A stretch of 64,000 bases of DNA from Symbiodinium kawagutii (lineage: Eukaryota; Sar; Dinophyceae; Suessiales; Symbiodiniaceae). Shown one piece after another: positions 42,077-51,997 of the stretch (position 1 is the stretch's first letter; every line of letters starts with the position of its first letter). The stretch lies in NCBI GenBank assembly GCA_009767595.1, contig VSDK01016342.1:221029-285028 (forward strand), in the 5' to 3' direction. Under the pieces are notes generated by a model that did not search any database, was not told the origin of the DNA, and saw nothing but the letters and a program-made list of their open reading frames with translations. A program made the position numbers and the translations under genes.

Positions 42077-43012
42077 CAGCACTTTTGAAAACATGTGCTG
42101 AGATACCATTGTGACAATTGTGAGCAATTGTGAGTCATTCATAGCCTTGCGGTGTCAAGTGTCATTCTATGATCTCACGTGATCTCAGTCCTCAACATTG
42201 GATCTGAAACGCTTCCGGGACGTCGCTACCAGAGTCAGTGTGGAGTCCCTCAAGGCACGCTAAACCAAACCGTTTAAGAAAGGATTCGAAGGATTTCCTG
42301 TATTTTTTTTTTTCTTTCCTTTTGCTGTTTCATTCGTTTCATTGGGCATGTTTTGCGGCATGCAGCCTTCAACAGCCTTGCACCATCTTGCACCCATTGG
42401 CGCACATGTGGCCGCGAAGGCAATGAAAGAGGTTTGTGACAGCCACGTCGCTGGTGGGGACATATGTCCGTTGTCCTTTTGGAGGGATGTTCGGCAGCAC
42501 GGCCGCATCGAATATCCGAACATGTTAAATCGCTTAAATATGTTGACAATGTTATCCCTCTTTGAAAGAGCCGAAAAGACCTCAGTTATGCAGGTTATGA
42601 TTTGAAATCGATGAAATTATATTGGAAAACAATACAATGGTTACAATCAGGCTAAATCAGCGCAATGAGGCCAGTTGGCAGCTGTGGCAAGGGATCAATG
42701 TGCCTAATAACATGAGGTGCCTGAGTTTGAAATTTGTTTTTCTTGCTATTCCTGTAGCTGTTTTCAGCTTTCTTTAGACAGTTGCTTGCAGAGGCTGATA
42801 GTTTGATGCCCATTGGGGACCAGGGTGGCCAAATCCACATCCAAGGTTTCTGCTGCCGCCGACACAGAGGCAAAACCATGCAGGTGGCGGGGACAGTTTG
42901 AATAAAGAGGAACAAGAACTCCTGATTCGGCGGCTTTGTGCAGAAGCAGTGACGTTGGCAGACTCAGGTAGCCTGGTTGCAAGTTTGGCGAGTTAGGTCT
43001 TTGTTTTAGCAT
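42077..43012. other. Spacer with possible small exon
   Basis: 42348-42600 is open (MFCGMQPSTALHHLAPIGAH, then VAAKAMKEVCDSHVAGGDIC) after a T-rich tract and may be an exon; it ends in TTAAATCGCTTAAAT words. The remainder is spacer. Confidence 0.35.
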
Positions 43013-44026
43013 ATGGATCTTCAAAAAAGCCCACCACTTGGAAATGCTGGTAACAAGCTTCACATGCTTCACATTGCCCCATTATACCGCATCATACTTC
43101 TGGCACTTCATCATTGTATGAAACAAGGGGCAGTGATGGGATATGAGGGTATATACTTTATCTGTGGTTTGAATTTCCCTGGCTTCTGTCCTTCCGTGTC
43201 CTGCGAGCTCATGCGGGTTTACAGTGTTGATCCGGATTTTAAACTTCTTGGCGTGAAGCACTCTGGTGTGCTTGAGCCAGGCATGGAAGATGCAGCAAAA
43301 GCTTGGAGCTCCATCCCTTTGCAGCAGAAATTGAAGTTCCGGGCGTTGGCAAAAACGTTTGGGTCGGCGAAGGTTTCCCAGCACTTGCCACCGGAAGACG
43401 AGGAATGGCTGCACAGGGCGTTCTGCTTGCGTGTGCTGGACAAGGACTTGGAGGTCGGCGAGTCTGACTTCACAAAGTGGTCCGCATGGCAGTCCTATGC
43501 GCAAGCAAAGGATGCCAAAGAGAAGGCGATCCAGCTGCAGCAGAAAACTTTGGAACTTCAGCAGGCAGCCAAACTGGCCCAAGAGAAAAAAGAGAAAGCT
43601 GAGGAGAACTCAGAGGCGTGGCGCATTGCTGCGCAAGAGGTCTTCCAGGCCGCCGGGTTGAAGTACATGCTAGAGCTGAAGGAGAAAATCAAAGAGCTCA
43701 TGGCAGTGGGTGACATGATCCTGGCAAAAGGCAAAAACAACTTGAAACTTACCAACTTGGAGAAGTTCAAGTATGGCAGTAGCACGTCTCTGCCCGCAAC
43801 CTGGAAAGCGAGGCTGAACGAACGCAGCTGCGCTGTGTTTGTTGACCTTTCCTTTGAAGTTCCCAGCACTGCAAACAAATTTGAGGATTTGCCAGCAGCC
43901 GCCAAGATGGTACTCCAAGAGATGAAAGATGCGCTTGATGCTGTGTTTTTGTTTGTTTCTTGGCAACAAGTTAACACCGTGATGCAAATACACAGATCGG
44001 AACATGTATCACAAAGAGTCACATGA
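43013..44026 (+). CDS. Hypothetical helical/coiled-coil protein
   Basis: 337 codons from ATG 43013. The first ~70 residues look less coding-like, so the real exon may begin near 43200 (SCELMRVYSVDPDFKLLGVK). The core is charged and helical: a PEDEEWLHRAFCLRVLDKD block, then a long coiled coil (KEKAIQLQQKTLELQQAAKL, AQEKKEKAEENSEAWRIA), then KYMLELKEKIKELMAVGD and a tail with a possible globular end. The order (Pro/acid-rich head, W-rich middle, Gln/Lys coiled coil) matches no family I can name. No microduplications inside the coiled coil. Confidence 0.55.
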   Translation: MDLQKSPPLGNAGNKLHMLHIAPLYRIILLALHHCMKQGAVMGYEGIYFICGLNFPGFCPSVSCELMRVYSVDPDFKLLGVKHSGVLEPGMEDAAKAWSSIPLQQKLKFRALAKTFGSAKVSQHLPPEDEEWLHRAFCLRVLDKDLEVGESDFTKWSAWQSYAQAKDAKEKAIQLQQKTLELQQAAKLAQEKKEKAEENSEAWRIAAQEVFQAAGLKYMLELKEKIKELMAVGDMILAKGKNNLKLTNLEKFKYGSSTSLPATWKARLNERSCAVFVDLSFEVPSTANKFEDLPAAAKMVLQEMKDALDAVFLFVSWQQVNTVMQIHRSEHVSQRVT

Positions 44027-44515
44027 TGCGCATGATGCAAGTCGAGGTTGTTCAATCGGTTGACTAAAGTTTTTTTGTTTTTTTTTGTTGTCCCATTAAA
44101 AAAAATGCCCAGGTGCTTCCTGGCGACTCTGAGATGTGTATGCGCACTCAGCTGTTGATTGCCCAAGAATGCCTCACTGCCGGCGTTTCATGGAGGATTC
44201 TATCTTTGCCCTTGGACAGCCCAGTTCCTCGGGGAAAAAAGATCATGGCACATCCCTGTGCTACACTTGCTGCAGAAACTGATGATAAGTAATTACTCAA
44301 ATGCATGCATACATATTGCGCACATTGCTCATATTGAGAAGGTTCAGAACAGATCATTTATGATTGTTTTGTGAACAGGAATGTTCCCAACAAAAAGCGT
44401 TTCAAATAGTTCAACGAAATGAGAAGGCAAAAAAATATGCAAAATAAGCATTGGGCTGGCGGCATGTCAGCGCTGCTTTTCTGAGGTGAGTGGCCAAGCA
44501 GCTGTGACTCACGTG
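44027..44515. other. Non-coding spacer
   Basis: T-rich (44065-44110). GCACATTGCTCATATTG words. No gene. Confidence 0.55.
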
Positions 44516-44945
44516 ATGGTGTGCGGTGTGAAGGGCACATATGAAGAAGCCGGACCATCCATGCACGCCCGTGTGTCGTGCTCCAGCTTCTATACGTCCC
44601 TCTCTGCTCCAATCCGTGCTCGGTTTGTGGCAGCGCCAAAGGTTGCTGGCGACAAAGGTGCATTTGGCCGGCAGCGCATGTGGTGCCCTAAATTTCTTTG
44701 TGCTCTTCTTGAAAAGCTTGGCATCTTACCGCATCAAAGAGGTGACATATTGATGGAGGTGGAGGTTCATAGCACACTGGTGTTGGAATTGTTTGACAGC
44801 ATCACTGGCGCAGACGATGTGATGTGGCACGGCATGCATATTCATAGCTCCAAAGCCAAGCAAGACTTCTTGAATGAGGCCTTGCACAAGATGCTTGGTT
44901 GCGTTGTTGCAATTTCTCGAATTTCTAGCATGTTGCGTTTAAGCA
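44516..44945 (+). CDS. Hypothetical protein or exon
   Basis: ATG 44516, MVCGVKGTYEEAGPSMHARV, then SAPIRARFVAAPKVAGDKGA, LCALLEKLGILPHQRGDILM, LELFDSITGADDVMWHGMHI, ending near MLGCVVAISR. The 3' end runs into AATTTCT-cg-AATTTCT and GTTTAA-type word arrays, so the authentic end is uncertain (the frame itself continues to 45058). Family unknown. Confidence 0.45.
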
Positions 44946-45014
44946 GTTTAAATCGTTTAAATAACGCAAAAAAAATCTTTGTAATTTTACATTTATATGT
45001 CACATCCTTGTTGC

Positions 45015-45075
45015 ACAGCACAACCAATCAACAAAGCTTCAAACTTGCCAGCTGCTGATTCTATTTGCATTCTGA
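45015..45075. repeat. Short direct repeat flanking a minisatellite (left)
   Basis: CACAACCAATCAACAAAG through GCTGCTGATTCTATTTGCA recurs at 46164-46220. The 65-bp array and module C lie between the copies. Confidence 0.8.
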
Positions 45076-45214
45076 TTTTCTTGGCTGCCCCTGGTCTTCC
45101 AGAGCTGTGTGTTGGGTGGTTCAGTTGGGTTCCGGGCAGTAGTGTGGACCAAGTTTTCAGACTGAAGATCTGTTCAACCTGGCAAGGGGAACTGCTGGGA
45201 TGACATTGGAGATT

Positions 45215-45960
45215 TTATTTCCAGTAATGCTCTTGCATTCAGTGCAGGGCATGGCAGGGCATTGCTTGTCAAATGGCTGCAATGTCCAGTAATGCCCTTG
45301 CATTCAATGCAGGGTCTGGCATGGTATTGCATGTCAGATGGCTGCAATGTCCAGTAATGCCCTTGCATTCAATGCAGGGCATGGCAGGGCATTGCCTGTG
45401 AAACGGTTGCAATTTCCAGTAAAACAGTTGTGAACCGTTGCAATTTCCAGTAATGCCCTTGCTTTCAGTGCAGGGCATGGCAGGGTATTGTATGCGTTTC
45501 ATGTCAGATGGCTGGAAATTCCAGTAATGCTCTTGCATTCAATGCAGGGCATGGCATGGTATTTCATGTCAGATAGCTGCAATGTCCAGTAATGCCCTTG
45601 CATTCAATGCAGGGCATGGCAGGGCATTGCGTGTCAAATGATTGCAATTCCCAGTAATCGCAGTAATGCCCTTGCATTGAGTGAAGGGCATGGCAAGATA
45701 TTGTATGCGTTGCATGTCAGATGGCTGCAATTCCCAGTAATGTATTGCGTGTCAGATGGCTGCAATGTCCAGTAATGCCCTTGCATTCAATGCAGGGCAT
45801 GGCAGGGCATTGCGTGTCAAATGACTGCAATTCCCAGTAATTCCCTTGCATTCAGTGCAGGGCATGGCAGGGTATTGCATGTCAGATGGCTGCAATTCGG
45901 AGTAATGCCCTTACATTCAAAGCAGGTCATTGCAGTGTTGCAGGGGCAGGGCATTGCATG
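45215..45960. repeat. 65-bp minisatellite array (cluster 7)
   Basis: About eleven diverged units. It contains CAGTAAT-cg-CAGTAAT (about 45653) and several degenerate units, so it is older than cluster 6. Confidence 0.9.
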
Positions 45961-46165
45961 GGATTAAGATGCGTAAGATGCACGTGCCAGGTTTTGGATT
46001 ACAACGCACATTGGAGCATATGGGACCCAATGGTGTGCTCATGTATGTCATGTGCCTGGTGTGCCTAAATTCATGAGGTTGTCCAGGGAAATCCAGGGAA
46101 TCCTGGCAACCATGATTTTACGGATTTTGCACATATTGGTGCACCTGGTCTCCTGTCCTTTGCGC
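45960..46165. repeat. Dispersed module C, copy 2
   Basis: Compact version of 870-1260 without the CTAAATT and TTTTTG expansions. It has its own TCCAGGGA-aa-TCCAGGGA duplication (about 46083) where copy 1 reads TCCAGCGAATCC. Confidence 0.8.
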
Positions 46166-46220
46166 ATCACAACCAATCAACAAAGAGTCAAACTTGAAAG
46201 CTGCTGATTCTATTTGCAGT
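46164..46220. repeat. Short direct repeat flanking a minisatellite (right)
   Basis: Counterpart of 45015-45075, in the same orientation. Confidence 0.8.
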
Positions 46221-46290
46221 TTGGCCAGTTTGGTGCTGCTATGTGCTGCTCTTGTTTCGCTTGTTTCCCTTTTTTTTGTGGGTACTGGAA

Positions 46291-46500
46291 ATGGCGGAAA
46301 TGGTATGGATCAGGAAGGCATCACAGAAAGCTAGATCCTTGCGGGCAGCACCCTCTTCGACTGGTGAAGATTTGGACACCTTGGCCATCGACACTGCGAA
46401 CATGCTGCATCTCCATTCAGCTCATGTTCTGCCCGATACGAAAGAGCTGTACACCCAATTCCATGCAAACAAGAAGTTTCTCAGCTGCATGTTGATCTAG
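46291..46500 (+). CDS. Small hypothetical ORF or exon (69 aa)
   Basis: ATG 46291, MAEMVWIRKASQKARSLRAA, then DLDTLAIDTANMLHLHSAHV, ending KKFLSCMLI. GAAATGG-cg-GAAATGG at the start duplicates the ATG context. Function unknown. Confidence 0.35.
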   Translation: MAEMVWIRKASQKARSLRAAPSSTGEDLDTLAIDTANMLHLHSAHVLPDTKELYTQFHANKKFLSCMLI

Positions 46501-47076
46501 ATCTCACACTATTACAACATGCCGCGCATGTCGAATCATGCCGCATCATGATACCAGCAAGAAATATTTAGGAAAAAATAAATCAATACAGCGAAAACAG
46601 TTTCTGCGCTTGTTCCGCTTTTGCAGTTTTGTCAGTTGGGTTTTTTGGTAAACAACTGCGAAAACTGGAGTCTTCCATCATATGTCGCATATGTCTGCCC
46701 GTGTCTGCCATTTTGGATCAAAGTGTGAGTGATTCACTTTCTTCTGTTTCACTCCATTGCATGCGTTGCATGACCATTGCCTTTTCTTTCCCATTTTGAG
46801 CATTTTGAGCTGCCTACCTGGTGTTTTGCTAATTCACTGTGGTCTACAAATTTGCACTGGGCAGTGTTAGGCAAGTTTTTGCCTTTGGTGCATTCAAACC
46901 ATTATATATTCTGATTGGTTTCCTGCATTCACACTGCACACGGTGCGCGGCCTTGGACATTTTTTTTTCCGGTTGGCACTTGCATCATTGTGGAGTGAAT
47001 TTTCTGGATATTTCTCCTGCACTTGTTAGCTTTGGCATGTCATATTTTGGAACTATCGGGAGCATTGGTGTTGTCG
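46501..47076. other. Non-coding spacer
   Basis: Contains GCCATTTTGG followed by ATCAAAG (46707-46723), a weak spliced-leader resemblance that I do not claim. CATTTTGAG words at 46792-46812. T-rich. Confidence 0.5.
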
Positions 47077-48157
47077 ATGACTCCCAGCTTTTCTCAGCGA
47101 TGCCGTGAGCTGTACGGCAGCGATCATTTATATTTTTACCTGAAGGACACAGGCATTACTAGCTATGCTGAACTGTCAGCAGCATTTGCTCATGTGGTTT
47201 CTTCTCAGGACTTTAAGGACGCCACGTGTGACATTTTCTTGACTGATAGCCCGTCATCTCAGCAGCGCTTGTGCTTGGAGTTGTTGGTCCATGAATCACG
47301 CACACATTGTCAGTCGCATCAGTGGGGAGCTCCACCACCTTTGACTGCACGACGTGCTTCCCGGGTTTCTGCACCAGTCACGCCGGTGCCAAAAACCGCA
47401 AAAACTGTTGAAGTGGTTGAATCAGAGGATATGACAGAAGTGATTTTGAATGACCTGGCTCGCTTGCGCAAGCAGTCTATGTCTTCGGATAATTTGGATG
47501 GTATTTGTACCGTTTGTACCTTTGTGCAGGCTGCCCCTTGGTTCCCTTCACTGGTTCGTATGCTTCACGAATCAGTGGTGTTGATCAATGGAGCTCCGAA
47601 CTCTGGTAAATCAACCCTATCCTCAGCGGTTGCTTTTTGTACTGGGACTTACACGGCATCGGACTGCGTCGAGGCTTTTCTGGTTCTACACCAGGGATGA
47701 TCCCCCCTGGATCAATTCCTTTCACTGGACGAACGATTCGTTCTACGTTGGGAACACTGGGAACTTCGACTGGTCAAAACTGCACCAGAGCTACTCGAGC
47801 GTATGTGGCAAAGGCGAGCTTCGTCGGTCTGTGTTCTTTGTGGAGGGGCACAGAATCCTGCAATGCACAGATATTTTGGACTATGTGACCACTGTGATTT
47901 TCCTGGTCTCTGACGAGGAGGTTTTGCGGCAGCGGGGCAGTTCTCTGGACTCTATGAATCATCACCGGGCTTTTGTGACGGCTGAATTGGGTGACCCTTC
48001 TTCTCTCATCCATGCAACTCGGGCTGCTACATTCAAATCGAGTTTGCCACTGCCAGTATTGGTCACTCTGGTCTTGGAGAAGATCATTCGTGATTGCAAA
48101 TCCTTGCCGGTAGATCATCTTCAACTCATCAAGCCGGACGGTGTGGCTTTATTTTGA
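47077..48157 (+). CDS. Nicotinamide-riboside/uridine-kinase-like P-loop kinase, frame broken
   Basis: From ATG 47077 an N-terminal region (MTPSFSQRCRELYGSDHLYF) leads to a Walker A motif, VLINGAPNSGKSTL (about 47580-47620). Around the T run at about 47634-47638 the homology switches to the next frame: FVLGLTRHRTASRLFWFYTR, then DDPPW, FDWSKLHQSY, FFVEGHRILQCTDILDYV and IFLVSDEEVLRQRG. This order (GxxxSGK, a DD pair, an NWD-like FDW, EG near the second domain, then an R-rich lid) is that of the NRK/uridine kinase family, which phosphorylates nucleosides using ATP. A single-base indel (pseudogene, sequencing error) or a tiny unrecognised intron would explain the switch. A related fragment lies at 57510-57650. 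Confidence 0.6.
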
Positions 48158-48957
48158 GGGTATTTGACTTCGTTTGGCTTTCAGTCGTTTCAGTGCAATC
48201 AATGGCATTTATTTCGTTTACTTGATTGGTATCGCACGTACAATGGCCAACAGTGGCTAACATTTGCAACAATTATTGATATACCTTGCGTTCGTTCACT
48301 TCGGTACACTTGCATCGCTTGCATTTGACAATTCGGTGCAGTTCTGAGTTTGTTGGACTTTTGTTTGGTGCAATTTTTCAGCAGCTTACAATTTGGCACA
48401 ATGAGGACAATTGTGGGTACCAGTGTTTTTTTTTACGTTTTTTATTTGTTGCCACTGCACAGTATCTAGCGCCGGGTCCTTCAGTGACAGTCATCCGGTA
48501 TTGAGGCGATTCAGGCATATTCAGGTAGCACTTCTGGGCACCTCTGTTCATGGTACCTTGGTGGCTCTTATGTAGGACAGTTGTTTCAGCTGGATCTGAT
48601 ACGAGGTTCTTTATCAATCCTGGTCGTGTCGAACATCTGCATTGCCACCTCTGATGATCGTGAGGATCAGCACATTGAAAGCATTGGGTATCCATTGGAT
48701 CGATTCCTTGCTTGCATCCATCCTTCACTGCCAATGAGGGCTTTGAGAATGTGTAAAAAGCATAAAAGCCAGCGGAAGAAAACAATTGCGTGTTTGCAGG
48801 TGGGTTTGAGGAACTAACCTTTTTAATTCGTTTAATTCAGACTTGAAGGCAACAGAGGGTATACAGCCTCCCTTAGTTCATTTAGCGCATTTAGCTGCCG
48901 TTAGCTGCTAAACTGTGGGGGATTCGGACTTGATCGGGGCTGAGTAGATGTGCCTGG
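48158..48957. other. Non-coding or unresolved
   Basis: No supported gene. GTTTCAGTGCAATC and TTTAATTCGTTTAATTC words. T-rich tract at 48426. Confidence 0.5.
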
Positions 48958-49155
48958 ATGAGGCTTGCCGGGAAGGCAAAGCTGAAGCTCGCGGATTGTG
49001 TGCACGTTTGTGATCTCAAAGACCCATTCAGTGTGGCGACGCCTGCGAGCATGAAGAAAGACGAGAATGAGGCCTTCCATGAAAAAAACAATCCACAGAT
49101 GTTACATGAAACATGTAAGCAGCACTGGGTTCATATCCGGGAGATTTTTTGTTGA
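48958..49155 (+). CDS. Small hypothetical ORF or exon (65 aa)
   Basis: ATG 48958, MRLAGKAKLKLADCVHVCDL, then PFSVATPASMKKDENEAFHE, ending HIREIFC. Well-balanced composition, but nothing identifies it. The following 49150-49300 may be a further exon in another frame. Confidence 0.35.
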   Translation: MRLAGKAKLKLADCVHVCDLKDPFSVATPASMKKDENEAFHEKNNPQMLHETCKQHWVHIREIFC

Positions 49156-49657
49156 GAAACTCTTGGTTCCTGGGTTTGCATGCTCGCGGTTGGGATGGGG
49201 CAGGAGAGCGTGCGTGGCTACTCAAGGAAAGAGCGCTGGCCAGCCCAATTGCTGATGGCGAAGACCATCATGGACAACGATGTGCTTCGGCATCAATACA
49301 GTGGAATGCATTGTATTATTGCGATTATTGCGATTACTACGCGTTACTACGTATTATTGTACAATGATATTGGATGTGCATGCTTACACTCCTACACAGT
49401 CAATCGCAGTCCATGCAATGCAGTGCAACCCTGCATAATTGCGATAATTGTGTTATAGTGTCTATAGTGTAATACTTTTTATACATGTAATACGTTGCCA
49501 TACATGTTCCACATGTTCCACCAAAGCTGCATTTTGTTGTTGTGTGCGTTTGTGATGAGGTTTGCTTGCTGTGCTCACAGCATATGCCTGGCGAGTCTGC
49601 CCTTTTCCCAGCAAGGCAGTTCAAGAAAGGTGAACCACAGCTGAAATTAATTTAGAC
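49156..49657. other. Non-coding or unresolved
   Basis: Contains GCGATTATTGCGATTACTAC and CGTTACTACGTATTA words and a GCACTGCATTGCATGG-type dyad near 49405. No supported gene. Confidence 0.5.
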
Positions 49658-50254
49658 ATGATAGTGTGCAGGTCCATGCAATTCCAGGCAGACATCACAA
49701 TGTTGGGGCGAAAACCAATGGTGGGCCAGCCCCAGCGCACCCCAGCAACTTTTGCTCAGGAACGCATCTTGCCCCTTGACCTCAAGTGGTCACTCTTGTC
49801 AGCCTTGGAAGATGAGAAGGGCGCTTCTCTTTTCGTACTTCGAGTTGAGAAGACTTCAGTGGGCAGGGTCACGCACAAGATGGCGAGCAAGATCGAGGGC
49901 TTGAGTCAGTATGTCCATTTTCTGACATCTCCCATGGATGCTTTTGTTTGCTGCCAAACAGAAGTTGAGTGGACAGGGGGTGAACCCACAATCCATTTGG
50001 TGTGCCCAAGAGACATCAAACCTTTCGAGGCGGAGATAGCTTGTGTTGTCAAGGTGGACCAAGCTGGCAAAAAGCGCGGCTCCACCTTGTCTGTGCCCAA
50101 GACAGATGAGGCTGCTGCCAAGAAAGCCAAGAAGGACGAGGCTGCTACCAAGAAGGACGAGGATGCCAAGAAGGACGAGGATGCTGCCAAGAAAGCGATG
50201 GCAACAGAAACTGCGAAAACCGAGGTGGTTGATGATGCATCACAGCAGCATTAG
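49658..50254 (+). CDS. Hypothetical protein with Lys/Asp repeat tail
   Basis: 198 residues, ATG 49658. A compact N-terminal domain (ERILPLDLKWSLLSALEDEK, then FVLRVEKTSVGRVTHKMASK, then EVEWTGGEPTIHLVCPRDI) is followed from about residue 140 by a tail of AAKKAKKDEAATKKDEDAKK type repeats. The tail is likely disordered and highly charged, and its nucleotide repeats (AAGAAGGACGAGG) are in frame. The KKRG and KKAKK clusters suggest nuclear location (inference). Family not recognised. Confidence 0.6.
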   Translation: MIVCRSMQFQADITMLGRKPMVGQPQRTPATFAQERILPLDLKWSLLSALEDEKGASLFVLRVEKTSVGRVTHKMASKIEGLSQYVHFLTSPMDAFVCCQTEVEWTGGEPTIHLVCPRDIKPFEAEIACVVKVDQAGKKRGSTLSVPKTDEAAAKKAKKDEAATKKDEDAKKDEDAAKKAMATETAKTEVVDDASQQH

Positions 50255-50529
50255 TGTAAACAAAGTAAGCAAGGCGAAACAAGGCGCAGAACAAGGGACT
50301 GAGATTAGATCAGCTAAGATCAATGGAACATTTTTGCGATTTTTGTTGTTTTTGCAACATACAAATTGCAACCATTGCGAACCATCGGTGGCTTGTGCAT
50401 GTGCAAGCCTTTGCATGTATTCAGATGTCCTCCCTGAATGTATTTGTATGCGCGCTCACATTGTGAAACCAATGGTGCATCTCCGCAAACTCTTCACTAT
50501 GATTAGGCGTGATTAGGTCTGCATTCATC
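50255..50529. other. Spacer or intron
   Basis: T-rich, with TTTTTGCGATTTTTG words. It may be an intron or intergenic between the two neighbouring coding blocks. Confidence 0.4.
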
Positions 50530-51147
50530 TCATCCCCTGAAACTGAGGTGCCCTTGAGCCGTTGCAACATTAGCTGCGATGATCACTTTGAATTTTGGGT
50601 GGCATTGGACACAGATATACCCAAGATTGGTGTGAGCGCTCTTACAGATGCACGGACTGTGCCTGCTGGAACGCAGGTGTATGAAATGAACACAGCCGTG
50701 CAGGAGGATGTGCCAAAGACGCCAAAGACTTCCTACATCTATGTCGACAAGCCAGCAGTGATGGCCAAGGAGTTCTTCTACTTGTGGGATAACAAGGGCC
50801 ATGAACTGATACGGACCTGTTCCAGTTCTTGGCTTGGAGATGATCTCGTGTGGAAAAAGGGGTTTATGAGCCCAGACATGAGCGACTTGAAGGGAACAAA
50901 AGTCTTGGCCTGCTTCTTGGGCCAGCAGTCTTTGGACGCCCATTTTGTGTTTGACAAGGATGCTGCGGAAGTTCAAAAGACCATGGAGGCTTTGGGAGTC
51001 CTGTTTTCCACAGGCATGGATGTGCAGTTGGGGGACAGTGACCACGCCATCATCCCTGAGAAGTCCGAAACTTGTCCAAATATTCTCCCTCCCAATAGCG
51101 CCAATAGTTGCAATAATTGTTCTGATTGTTCCATGTTGTTCCGTTGA
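50530..51147 (+). CDS. Hypothetical protein or internal exon
   Basis: Open from about 50509 without an early ATG, so probably entered by splicing. It encodes PETEVPLSRCNISCDDHFEF, then YVDKPAVMAKEFFYLWDNKG, then LVWKKGFMSPDMSDLKGTKV, then FVFDKDAAEVQKTMEALGVL. The end (PNSANSCNNCSDCS) is built from AATAGT/AATTGT/GATTGT words, so the true coding end may be near 51085. It looks like a compact alpha/beta domain. Family unknown. Confidence 0.5.
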   Translation, partial: SSPETEVPLSRCNISCDDHFEFWVALDTDIPKIGVSALTDARTVPAGTQVYEMNTAVQEDVPKTPKTSYIYVDKPAVMAKEFFYLWDNKGHELIRTCSSSWLGDDLVWKKGFMSPDMSDLKGTKVLACFLGQQSLDAHFVFDKDAAEVQKTMEALGVLFSTGMDVQLGDSDHAIIPEKSETCPNILPPNSANSCNNCSDCSMLFR

Positions 51148-51360
51148 GTGCAAGCAAGATCTGAAAAGCATGCAAGGACGCCAGCCATGCATGGTTGACG
51201 AGCACAACAAAAAAGATCGAAAAGATTACTTATATTCAAAATGTTCAATGTTTTTGAAACATTTTTTAAACATGTTGTAATTCTTGAAGTGCACTTAGTA
51301 CGACTTAGTAAGCCACTAAGGTAAAGTTTAGGTGCCACCCTTGCGCTGCCTTTATTTGCT
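51148..51360. other. Spacer
   Basis: Short AT-rich spacer with TTAGTACGACTTAGTAAG words. Confidence 0.5.
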
Positions 51361-51363
51361 TTA

Positions 51364-51639
51364 TTGATCTTTTTTGCCCCCAATCCAGTTTATGCGGTTT
51401 ATGATCGCCAGCAGCGCGACTCACGGGATCAAGTCGATCAAGTGATCAAAAGCCATCATGCAATCATGAGATTTGTTGGTAATTTTGGAATGCGTTGGAA
51501 TGTAGTCGAATGCGAGGGGAGGGAACTGAAATCAGTGAAATCTGGTTGGTTTGTTTGCCAATCTTGCAAATCTTGGGCCTTGACTTCATGGACCATGCCC
51601 TGGCTTGAAGATCCTAAGGCTGATGTGGACATTGATTGA
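51364..51639 (+). CDS. Possible small exon or ORF
   Basis: Open frame encoding YAVYDRQQRDSRDQVDQVIK, then FVGNFGMRWNVVECEGRELK, then SKSWALTSW-like Trp/Cys-rich sequence, ending ADVDID. It contains ATCAAGT-cg-ATCAAGT and TTGGAATG-cg-TTGGAATG in frame. It runs into the truncated start of the duplicated gene at 51638. Confidence 0.35.
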   Translation: MIFFAPNPVYAVYDRQQRDSRDQVDQVIKSHHAIMRFVGNFGMRWNVVECEGRELKSVKSGWFVCQSCKSWALTSWTMPWLEDPKADVDID

Positions 51640-51997
51640 GATGCCAGCAAGAGCTGTGGCAAAGGGACTGGTGCCACCTCTGAGACAACCCCAACTGAGA
51701 AGACACAGAGCGCAGCTGAGTTGGTTGAGCCTAGTTTCCAGTTCCCATTATTCCGGATTCCACCGACAGTCGAAATTCCAAACCAAGCAGCAGCGAACGC
51801 ATACAATGATCAACAATGATTGGTTTGAGCACAATGATTTCAAAGAGTTGCATGCAATGAAGAAGGATGAACTTCCTTCTTTCAAACAGTTTTTCAACGA
51901 AGATTTTTATGCGTATTATGTTGATGAAATCATTGAGATGGAAGTGGATCCTTGGGAAGACTCTTCAGAGAGTGAAGCAGTTGCTGAGCGCTGCTGA
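51638..51997 (+). pseudogene. 5'-truncated, frameshifted copy of the 53779 gene
   Basis: Homologous to 53840-54162 from GAGATGCCAGCAAGAGCTGT onward. The first ~20 codons are missing. At 51803-51820 an ACAATGAT-ca-ACAATGAT duplication (single ACAATGAT at 54005-54012) adds 10 bp and shifts the frame into an early stop. The downstream part (NDWFEHNDF, KKDELPSFKQFF, EDSSESE) remains readable in the other frame. This shows a microduplication that destroyed a gene copy. Confidence 0.85.
51803..51820 (+). repeat. Frame-breaking microduplication ACAATGAT-ca-ACAATGAT
   Basis: 8 + 2 = 10 bp gained compared with 54005-54012. The spacer is CA rather than CG. Confidence 0.9.

Noticed and set aside
46707-46723. 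GCCATTTTGG + ATCAAAG as a third spliced-leader relic
   Set aside because: Only 10 contiguous bases match, the rest is mismatched and no retrogene follows at a sensible distance.
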